Of a stretch of DNA of 45,545 nt, positions 1-6,402 are shown piece by piece. Source of the DNA: Myxococcales bacterium (lineage in GTDB: Bacteria; Myxococcota; B64-G9); the NCBI GenBank assembly GCA_012798435.1, contig JAAZNF010000041.1, positions 1 to 45,545 on the forward strand, in the 5' to 3' direction. The notes beneath the pieces are model-generated. The model had not been told where the DNA came from. It ran no database searches and was given only the letters and a program-made list of their open reading frames with translations. How positions within the stretch are numbered: position 1 is the first letter of the stretch; each line of letters opens with the position of its first letter. The translations under genes and the position numbers were made by a program.

Positions 1-1
1 C

Positions 2-122
2 GCCCCCGCCCTGGACGCCCAGGGCGGCCAGCCGGTCCTGGAGCTGGTGGAACAGGAAGACGCCCTGGGTCACCGGCGCCATTACGCCTACACCCAGCTG
101 CCCCCGGGCCCCGACCACCCCG
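2..122 (+). other. N-terminal coding stretch of the following gene, in a different frame
   Basis: Reading from base 2, this stretch is open, rich in G/C third positions and protein-like (it includes HRRHYAYTQLPPGPD). The frame starting at base 3, which continues into the next CDS, gives an unlikely Trp/Pro/Arg-rich sequence here. Dropping one base around 121-123 would join the two frames smoothly into PVPATFVLDF. I infer that this is the upstream part of the same MYXO-CTERM protein, separated by a one-base indel that is either a real mutation or a sequence error. The true N-terminus lies outside the window. Confidence 0.5.
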
Positions 123-2792
123 GTGCCCGCCACCTTCGTGCTCGACTTCTCCGACCTGGCCGCGCCCGACGGGACGGCCCGGCGCTACTTCTTGTACGTT
201 CGCGACAATCTAGCGAACGATCCCGCCGACGTCGCCGCCTTTTCGCTGGTGGATGAGCTCCACGGCACCACCCTGGCAGCCGGGGACCTGCCGCAGAGCG
301 TGGACAACGCCGAGCGATACTTCTGGGTGGACTACACCTTCTCCTCCGCCAACACTCCGCCCACCATCGGTGCCATCCCGGACCAGCTCATCCCCATGAA
401 TGGCTCGGCCGACGACGTCCCCTTCGCCGTGTCCGACGCCGAGACCGCGCCGGAGGCGCTCGCGGTGTGGGCCGAGACCGACGCCTCCTGGAACGGGCTG
501 CTGCCCGCGGCCGGGATCACCTTCGGCGGGAGCGGCGCCAACCGCACCCTGAGCATCCGCCCCGCGGGCTACCAGATCGGCAGCACGCGGGCGCGCATCC
601 GCGTCTCGGACGGCGAGGCGACGGGCGAGTCGAGCTTCTGGGTCCACGTGAGCCGGGCCGGCAACACCCCGCCCAGCGTGAGCGCCATCCCGGACCAGAC
701 CACGCCGGCCGGGAGCGCCACCGCGGCCATCCCCTTCACCGTGGGGGATGCGGAGACCCCGCTGGACGATCTGAAGATCACCCTCTCCGGCAGTGGCATG
801 CTGCTCGGCCACGAGATCGCGGGGAGCGGGGCGAGCCGCACCCTGCGCCTGTGCCCGCGCTCCGGCGTCGAGGGCAGCGAAGAACTCGCCCTGCTCGTCA
901 CGGACGGCGAGCTCACCGCCGAGCGGCGTTTCCGGCTCACCGTGACGCCCCGCGCGGCCAACACCCCGCCCTCGATATCCATCATCCCCGACCAGGCGAC
1001 GACGGAGGGCACACCCACCCCGCCCATCCCGTTCGTGCTCTCGGACGCCGAGACCGACCCGGCCTTCTTGCAGCTCTACTTCGACTGCGACGACTGGCGG
1101 CTCCTGCCTTACTCCCGGGTTTCCTTCGCGGGCCAGGGCGCCAACCGCAGCGTGACCCTGTGCCCGGCCTCCGGTAAGACCGGCACGGCCCTGATCACCC
1201 TGAGCGTGTGGGACGGACAGGAGCCCATGGGCACGACGCAGTTCCGCCTCACCGTCGGCGACGCCGCCAACACCCCGCCGACGCTGTCCGCCATCCCCGA
1301 CCAGCTCATCCCGGCCGGCGGCACCACCGGCCCCATTCCGTTCACGGTGAGCGACGCCGAGACGCCGCCGGAGTTCTTCGAGGTCACCTTCGGCTGCGAC
1401 AACTGGGACCTCATCTCCTGGAGCGGCATCCGCCTCGGCGGCAGCGGCGGCCTGCGCACGGTGGAGGTCACCCCGTACGTCGGCGAGCGCGGGACGGCCG
1501 AGATTTCGCTCCAGACCAGCGACGGGGAGTTCAGCGCCAGCGTGGCCTTCCGAGTGACGGTGGACGCGAGCCTCACCTGCGGCAACTTCGAGCTCGACCC
1601 GGGCGAGACCTGCGATCCGCCCTCCCGCTGCCCGACGAGCTGCGCCGACGTTGATCCCTGCACCGACGACACCATGAGCGGCTCGCCGGCGAGCTGCGAC
1701 GCCACCTGCCCACACGATCCGGTGATGGTGTGCCTGAGCGGTGACGGCTGCTGCCCGGCCGGCTGCCACGGCGGCAACGACACGGACTGCCCGCCGGTAT
1801 GCGGCAACTCCTACCTCGACCCGGAAGAGACTTGCGATCCGCCAACCACCTGCCCGGCGAGCTGCGATGACGGCGACGCCTGCACCGCCGACCAACTCTT
1901 GGGCGAGACCGCAGCCTGCACCGCGCGCTGCGAGAACGCTCCCATCACCTCCTGCGGCGCGGGCGACGGCTGCTGCCCCGTCGGCTGCCACGGCGGCAAC
2001 GACGCGGACTGCCCGGCGGTGTGCGGCAACAGTTACCGGGATCCAGGCGAGAGCTGCGATCCGCCGACGAGCTGCCCCACAAGCTGCGACGATGGCGATG
2101 TCTGCACCGCCGATCGGCTCGAGGGCGCGGCCGCCGAGTGCACCGCCCACTGCCTCTTCGACGCCATCAGCGCATGCGTGAGCGGCGACGGCTGCTGCCC
2201 GGCCGCCTGCGACCACGCCTCCGACGCCGACTGCTCGCCGGACTGCGGCAACGGGCACATCGACCCCAACGAGACTTGCGATCCACCGTCGAGCTGCCCC
2301 ACGAGCTGTGACGATGGCGACAACTGCACCAGCGACACCACGACCGGCAGCGCCGCGAACTGCAACGTGCGCTGCAACCATGCGCCGGTCCAGGTGTGTC
2401 AGGGGGGCGACGGCTGCTGTCCGGCCGGCTGCGAGCTGGCCGCGGACGCCGACTGCGCCCCGGTGTGCGGCAACTCGCGCGTCGATGCGAACGAGACCTG
2501 CGATCCGCCGGCGAGCTGCCCGGCGAGCTGCGACGACGGGGACGCCTGCACCGCCGACCGGCTGGAGGGCGCGGCCACCGAGTGCACCGCCCGCTGCGTC
2601 TTCGACGCCGTCACCGCCTGCGTGAGCGGCGACGGCTGCTGCCCGACCGGCTGCCGGGCGGCCCAGGACGGCGACTGCCACGAGCCGGGCGGGAAGATCA
2701 CCGGCGGTTGCGGCTGCGCCACCTCGGAGAGCGAGGATTCTCTGGCCTGGCTGATCCTGGCGCTGGCCATCGCTCTGCGCAAACGCCGTTAA
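123..2792 (+). CDS. Ig-like / Cys-rich repeat surface protein with MYXO-CTERM tag (5' partial)
   Basis: A large exported protein whose visible part starts at a GTG that is probably not the real start, since protein-like sequence continues upstream in another frame. Residues about 75-475 hold four repeats of roughly 100 residues. Each opens with a motif like ANTPPTIxAIPDQ and contains a DAET motif, typical of bacterial Ig/cadherin-like surface domains. From residue 486 there are five Cys-rich repeats of exactly 74 residues (CGN..xD..E.CDPP, then CDDGD.CT, then GDGCCP..C). The end reads ITGGCGCAT, then a hydrophobic LAWLILALAIAL, then RKRR, which is a MYXO-CTERM-type sorting tag. In the family this tag implies export, transient membrane anchoring and processing by a myxosortase. 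The ligand or enzyme role is unknown; there is no catalytic domain. Surface adhesion or structural protein is an inference. Confidence 0.85.
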   Translation: MPATFVLDFSDLAAPDGTARRYFLYVRDNLANDPADVAAFSLVDELHGTTLAAGDLPQSVDNAERYFWVDYTFSSANTPPTIGAIPDQLIPMNGSADDVPFAVSDAETAPEALAVWAETDASWNGLLPAAGITFGGSGANRTLSIRPAGYQIGSTRARIRVSDGEATGESSFWVHVSRAGNTPPSVSAIPDQTTPAGSATAAIPFTVGDAETPLDDLKITLSGSGMLLGHEIAGSGASRTLRLCPRSGVEGSEELALLVTDGELTAERRFRLTVTPRAANTPPSISIIPDQATTEGTPTPPIPFVLSDAETDPAFLQLYFDCDDWRLLPYSRVSFAGQGANRSVTLCPASGKTGTALITLSVWDGQEPMGTTQFRLTVGDAANTPPTLSAIPDQLIPAGGTTGPIPFTVSDAETPPEFFEVTFGCDNWDLISWSGIRLGGSGGLRTVEVTPYVGERGTAEISLQTSDGEFSASVAFRVTVDASLTCGNFELDPGETCDPPSRCPTSCADVDPCTDDTMSGSPASCDATCPHDPVMVCLSGDGCCPAGCHGGNDTDCPPVCGNSYLDPEETCDPPTTCPASCDDGDACTADQLLGETAACTARCENAPITSCGAGDGCCPVGCHGGNDADCPAVCGNSYRDPGESCDPPTSCPTSCDDGDVCTADRLEGAAAECTAHCLFDAISACVSGDGCCPAACDHASDADCSPDCGNGHIDPNETCDPPSSCPTSCDDGDNCTSDTTTGSAANCNVRCNHAPVQVCQGGDGCCPAGCELAADADCAPVCGNSRVDANETCDPPASCPASCDDGDACTADRLEGAATECTARCVFDAVTACVSGDGCCPTGCRAAQDGDCHEPGGKITGGCGCATSESEDSLAWLILALAIALRKRR
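1578..2687 (+). repeat. Five tandem 222-bp coding repeats
   Basis: The codon for the first Cys of each CGN motif lies at 1578, 1800, 2022, 2244 and 2466, an exact 222-bp period giving five 74-residue units. No unit has gained or lost a residue even though the DNA has diverged between units. Confidence 0.9.
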
Positions 2793-2796
2793 GCAG

Positions 2797-2837
2797 CCGC
2801 GCCGAAAAGAAAATTGCACAAGAAAAGCGCGGCGCGG
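2797..2837 (+). other. Stem-loop after the MYXO-CTERM gene
   Basis: CCGCGCCG at 2797-2804 is complementary to CGGCGCGG at 2830-2837, with a 25-base A-rich loop. There is no T tract, so it is at best a weak or factor-dependent terminator. Confidence 0.35.
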
Positions 2838-2853
2838 TCAGCCGACAAACAGA

Positions 2854-2882
2854 TTGACGCTTTCGTCCCTGGCTGGCAGTAT
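2854..2882 (+). promoter_or_regulatory. Possible sigma-70-type promoter for the nucleotidase gene
   Basis: TTGACG at 2854-2859, a 17-bp spacer, then CAGTAT at 2877-2882. The -35 is good and the -10 poor. It lies about 30 bp before the start codon. Confidence 0.4.
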
Positions 2883-2911
2883 CCGCCGGACGCTCTATCT
2901 GGAGGTTGCCG

Positions 2912-4783
2912 ATGAAAAAGATCCGAGGTTGGCAGGTGACGGTGGTGGCGGCGATTTGCGCATTGGCGCTCTCGGCCTGCGGCGGAGGAAAAGACAAGGA
3001 GCGCAGGCTCACTTTGCTGTGGACCAACGACACCCACTCCCAACTGCTGGGGACACCCAACTGCGCCTACGATTCTTCCAGGACCGGCGACGGCACCGTG
3101 GGCGGCATCGCCCGGCTGGCGGCGCTGATTTCCCAGATCAAGGGCGAGGTCTCGGCCGCGGGCGGGGAGACCATGGTCTTCTCCGCCGGAGACTTCACCA
3201 TGGGCACCATGACGGTGGCCGCGGAGCAGACCGCCGCCGATCTCAACGCGCTGAAGCGCCTGGGGTTCGACGCCGCCGCGCTCGGCAACCACGAGTTCGA
3301 CTGGGGTGTGCAGGGCCTGGTCGGCATGATCGCCCACGCCGAGCAGCCGATGGTCCCGCTGCTGTGCGCCAACATCAAGAGCGAGCAGGCCGCGGCCCAG
3401 GGCATCGCAGCCCTCATCGGGAAAGAGGGCGAGAACGACAAGCGCATCTTCCCGTACATCGTGCGCACGCTCCCGAGCGGCCTCAAAGTCGGCGTCTTCG
3501 GCCTCGTCGGCGTCGAGGCCGGCAGCGTCTCCAACACCCCGACCCTGTTCGACGGCAACCTCATCGATCTGGCCGCCAAGGGACGGGCCACGGTGGAGGC
3601 GCTGCGAGAGCAGGAAAAGGTGGACTTCGTCATCCTGCTCGGCCACCTCGGCGTCGTGATGGACGGGGACCAGGCCGGCGGGGAGAGCGTGGAGTTCGCA
3701 AAGAAGGTGTGCGGCATCGACGTGCTGCTCTCGGGCCATAACCACACCTATCAGGCCGCGCCGGCGCAGATTCCGTGCGAGGCGGATCCCCAGTGGTCCA
3801 CCGTGGTCATGGAGGCTGGCCGCTACCTGGAAAACCTGGGACGCATCGATCTCGTCCTGTCCGGAAACCGCGTCAAGTCCGCCACCGGCCAGCTCGTCCC
3901 CGTCGCCGACACCGTGGCCGGCGACAGCGCGGTCAGCACCTGGGAGAAGACGCTGGCCCAGAGCGTGGAATCTTCGCTCATCGGGAAGTTCCCCAAGGTC
4001 CCGGAGGCCGGGGCCTTCCTCACCGGCGAGTTCTGCCAGACGCTGGCCCAGGCCTCCTTCGACGTCCCGCGCCACAGCCACGAGGGCAACAACGTGCAGA
4101 ACCTGGTCTCCGACGCGGTGCGCGAGAGCTGCGGCTGCGAGATGGCCGCCATCAGCAACGGCGGCGACGTGCGCGGCGACCTACAGCGGGTGAACGGCGG
4201 CTTCCCGCTGGCGGACGTGTTCCGGGCGGTGCCGCTAGGCATCGGCTGGGACAATCTGGCGGGCTACCCGGCGGTGAAGTTCTACCTCACCCTGCAGGAG
4301 ATCGTGCTGGTGCTGGAAGCCACCACCGCCGACAAGGGGCTTTCCAACGACGACTACTTCATGTGCTTCTCGGGCTTCACGGTGTACTTCGACAGCCGCG
4401 AGGCGTCCTACGCCCGGGTGCAGAAGGTGTGGCGCAACGTGCCGCTCGACGAGTCCGGCCCGGGCGAGCTCATCTTCGACCGCTCGCAGGCCAGCCCCTT
4501 CCTCATCCCCAAGGAGACGCTGATCTCGGTGTGCACCTCGAGCTACATCGCGCAATTTTTGAAGAGCTTCAACCTCAACCCGCGCGACCAGAACGGCGCC
4601 ACGGTATCCGATCTGGCCACCCTGGTGTGCCAGGAGGGCACCCGCGAGGTGAAGCTGTGGTACGCCCTGGCGCGTAAGTTATCGCAGTCCCCCGGCGGCC
4701 AGCTCGAGAACCGCTACCGCGACGACGAGGCGGCCTTCCCCGCCTGGCGCCGCTGCCGCAACCTGGCCGACCACCCCTTGTGA
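2912..4783 (+). CDS. 5'-nucleotidase / 2',3'-cyclic phosphodiesterase family lipoprotein (UshA-like)
   Basis: Predicted metallophosphoesterase that would hydrolyse nucleotides or related phosphoesters outside the cytoplasm. The ATG at 2912 follows GGAGG at 2901-2905. A TTG six bases upstream is also in frame but would sit on the ribosome site. Residues 1-23 form a lipoprotein signal with lipobox LSAC (Cys23). Metal-binding motifs of the calcineurin-like fold are visible: NDTHS with Asp40 and His42, AGDF near 92-95, GNHEFD at 125-130, a GHLG motif, and GHNH at 275-278. The C-terminal 5'-nucleotidase domain carries NGGDVR at 416-421. The length (623 residues) is usual for UshA/YfkN-type enzymes with one copy of each domain. 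Whether substrates are nucleotides, sugar nucleotides or cyclic nucleotides cannot be told from sequence. Confidence 0.88.
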   Translation: MKKIRGWQVTVVAAICALALSACGGGKDKERRLTLLWTNDTHSQLLGTPNCAYDSSRTGDGTVGGIARLAALISQIKGEVSAAGGETMVFSAGDFTMGTMTVAAEQTAADLNALKRLGFDAAALGNHEFDWGVQGLVGMIAHAEQPMVPLLCANIKSEQAAAQGIAALIGKEGENDKRIFPYIVRTLPSGLKVGVFGLVGVEAGSVSNTPTLFDGNLIDLAAKGRATVEALREQEKVDFVILLGHLGVVMDGDQAGGESVEFAKKVCGIDVLLSGHNHTYQAAPAQIPCEADPQWSTVVMEAGRYLENLGRIDLVLSGNRVKSATGQLVPVADTVAGDSAVSTWEKTLAQSVESSLIGKFPKVPEAGAFLTGEFCQTLAQASFDVPRHSHEGNNVQNLVSDAVRESCGCEMAAISNGGDVRGDLQRVNGGFPLADVFRAVPLGIGWDNLAGYPAVKFYLTLQEIVLVLEATTADKGLSNDDYFMCFSGFTVYFDSREASYARVQKVWRNVPLDESGPGELIFDRSQASPFLIPKETLISVCTSSYIAQFLKSFNLNPRDQNGATVSDLATLVCQEGTREVKLWYALARKLSQSPGGQLENRYRDDEAAFPAWRRCRNLADHPL

Positions 4784-4830
4784 GACCCTCTCCCGAGCAG
4801 CCGACGCTCCGCTCTGTCTGAATCCACCGA

Positions 4831-4859
4831 TAAAAAATCCCGACGCCCGTTTTTGCGTC
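4831..4859 (-). terminator. Possible intrinsic terminator downstream of the minus-strand gene
   Basis: On the minus strand GACGC (4859-4855) can pair with GCGTC (4846-4842) across an 8-base loop, followed four bases later by six T residues (4837-4832). The left arm is shared with a longer hairpin at 4855-4896, so the two structures exclude one another. The position suits termination between two convergent genes. Confidence 0.45.
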
Positions 4860-4896
4860 TGGCCGCGATGCCAAGAGAGCATGCACGGCCAGACGC
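4855..4896. repeat. Intergenic hairpin repeat, family A, copy 1
   Basis: GCGTCTGGCCG at 4855-4865 is perfectly complementary to CGGCCAGACGC at 4886-4896, an 11-bp stem, with an inner ATGC/GCAT pair. The sequence CGTCT-GGCCGCGATGCC-AA.AGAGCA.GC.CGGC recurs at 40856-40896 in another gene gap. Confidence 0.6.
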
Positions 4897-4938
4897 GATC
4901 CCCGCATGACGCGGTTCCCGCTCTTCTCGGACCAAAGC

Positions 4939-5745
4939 TCAGCGGTCTTCTCGGGGCCGGGGTTCCATGTGACCGGCCGCGGCCTGGCCGATGGCGCCGC
5001 TCTGCTTGTCCATCTCGAAGTGCAAGAAGTGCCCATACCCGTCGCGGGGGGTCACCGAGAAGGAGTAGTGCCCACCCCGGTCCCGGATCTTGAGTTCGAA
5101 GTCGTCGGCCAGCGCCCGCAGGCCCATCTGCACGTTCCCGTACACCCCGAAGTCGCCGTTCGCCTTCAGGTTCCGATCGATGAATTCGACCTCGGCGGGC
5201 CGGATCCAGCGGCCCGGGCGCATCGGGGGGAAGTTCCACCAGGCGATCTCCTCGATGGCCCCGCCCTCCAACACCACCGATAAGCAGAACGTGCCCGAGA
5301 AGAAATCCTTCTCGGCGATGTACAGCAGGGTCCGCTCTTCGCGCCGTCGGGTGGTGAGGTCACGACCGGCCGCCAGGGCCTCCAGGCCGCGCGAGAGATC
5401 CAGGCGCTGGCAGAATCCGTTGCGCGGCTCGAGCAGCCACAGCTCGCCCGTCTTCCGGAGAACCTCGTCAACGCGCCGTCGCTCGGAGGCGTCGAGCTCC
5501 GGACATTCGGGATAGTCCGGCCCGCGGTGGCTCATACCGCCGTGCTTGCGGTGGATCGTCAGGGTGTAGCGAAGCGCGAACACGTCCCGGGTGGTGAGCT
5601 CGAATTCGAAGGTCCGCCACTTCTTCACCGCCGCGACTTTGAAGCGCTCCTCCAGCATGGAAAGCCCCGGCCGCCAGGCCTCGCCGAAACGAGCGAAGTT
5701 CTGCTGGATGAACTCGCGGTCCTGCGCGGTCAGCTCGCTTTCCAC
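4939..5745 (-). CDS. Unknown 268-residue cytoplasmic protein
   Basis: I do not recognise a family. The protein starts at a GTG (5745) and has no signal peptide or membrane segment. It is mixed alpha/beta with many Trp, Phe and Tyr residues and no obvious metal or nucleotide motif; phrases such as RWIRPAEVEF and FGVYGNVQMG look like an ordinary globular fold. The third-position GC is high like its neighbours, supporting real coding. It converges with the nucleotidase gene and is divergent from the small Cys-rich gene at 5861. A possible -10 (TATGCT) lies on the minus strand at 5757-5752. Confidence 0.75.
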   Translation of the reverse strand: MESELTAQDREFIQQNFARFGEAWRPGLSMLEERFKVAAVKKWRTFEFELTTRDVFALRYTLTIHRKHGGMSHRGPDYPECPELDASERRRVDEVLRKTGELWLLEPRNGFCQRLDLSRGLEALAAGRDLTTRRREERTLLYIAEKDFFSGTFCLSVVLEGGAIEEIAWWNFPPMRPGRWIRPAEVEFIDRNLKANGDFGVYGNVQMGLRALADDFELKIRDRGGHYSFSVTPRDGYGHFLHFEMDKQSGAIGQAAAGHMEPRPREDR

Positions 5746-5794
5746 GGGCCGAGCATACCACGGTGCAGTCGCGGGCGGAAAGCCGCTTTCGCCG

Positions 5795-5824
5795 TTGACA
5801 GCTCACCGTTCCCGGGTGTATGCG
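5795..5824 (+). promoter_or_regulatory. Possible sigma-70-type promoter for the Cys-rich repeat gene
   Basis: A perfect TTGACA at 5795-5800, an 18-bp spacer, and a partial -10 TATGCG at 5819-5824, about 37 bp before the start codon. Confidence 0.45.
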
Positions 5825-5860
5825 GGATGCGTTCCCCAACCCAAACCGAGGGAGGTTTTC

Positions 5861-6202
5861 ATGTCTCGTCGACTGATGATCGCGCTGGCTCTGCTCGCGG
5901 GGTTCGTGTTCCTCGCTGCCACCGGCATGACGCTCGCCGCCCGCACCTCGTGCGGCTCCGACTCCGACTGCGCGGTGGGAAAGTGCAGCAGCAGCACCTG
6001 CGGTCACTGCGGCTCGGACTCCGACTGCAAGGGCCACTCCAAGTGCTCGGGCGGCATGTGCGGCCACTGCGGCTCGGACTCCGACTGCGCGGTGGGCAAG
6101 TGCTCGAGCGGCAAGTGCGGTTCCTGCGGCTCCGACTCGGACTGCAAGGGCGGCCGCTGCTCCAGCGGCAAGTGCTCGAACGCCGCCGAGTACTACAAGT
6201 AA
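5861..6202 (+). CDS. Small secreted four-repeat Cys-rich protein
   Basis: A 113-residue exported protein. The ATG at 5861 follows GGAGG at 5851-5855; longer in-frame extensions upstream lack a ribosome site. Residues 1-27 form a signal peptide ending near LAA. The mature part is almost only four repeats of about 19-20 residues, each starting CGSDSDC and continuing with a short Gly/Ser/Lys stretch and two more Cys. Repeats alternate AVGKC and KG..KC/RC types. This spacing resembles the short Cys-rich (Dickkopf-N-like) modules found in many Myxococcota surface proteins, here standing alone. It is probably disulfide-bonded in the envelope or medium; function unknown. The WbsX-like protein just downstream opens with a related TDGDC module. 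Confidence 0.85.
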   Translation: MSRRLMIALALLAGFVFLAATGMTLAARTSCGSDSDCAVGKCSSSTCGHCGSDSDCKGHSKCSGGMCGHCGSDSDCAVGKCSSGKCGSCGSDSDCKGGRCSSGKCSNAAEYYK

Positions 6203-6258
6203 CCCCCGCGGCCGTATCTTGCCGTAAACGCTCTACCCCATCCGCCGAGACGGTTTCT

Positions 6259-6278
6259 AGCGCCACCGAACAGGCGCT
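6259..6278 (+). terminator. Weak hairpin terminator candidate
   Basis: AGCGCC at 6259-6264 pairs with GGCGCT at 6273-6278 over an 8-base loop and is followed by a short TT. It lies about 60 bp after the Cys-rich gene. The rest of this 200-bp gap holds only a -10-like TATAAG at 6359-6364 ahead of the next gene. Confidence 0.35.
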
Positions 6279-6402
6279 TTCCAGCCCCAGATCGGGCGCA
6301 GGCGCTCTTTTACGCCGGCAGGGGCGCGCGATCCCGCTCGCGCGGCGGGTCTTGCCATTATAAGATGAGCAACGCCCGCACACCGGCACAGGAGGTGTTT
6401 TC

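Noticed and set aside
210-2819. 869-codon minus-strand open frame opposite the MYXO-CTERM gene
   Set aside because: It is a long open frame caused by about 70% GC. It reads as Ala/Gly/Val/Arg-rich low complexity, while the plus strand carries clear domains.
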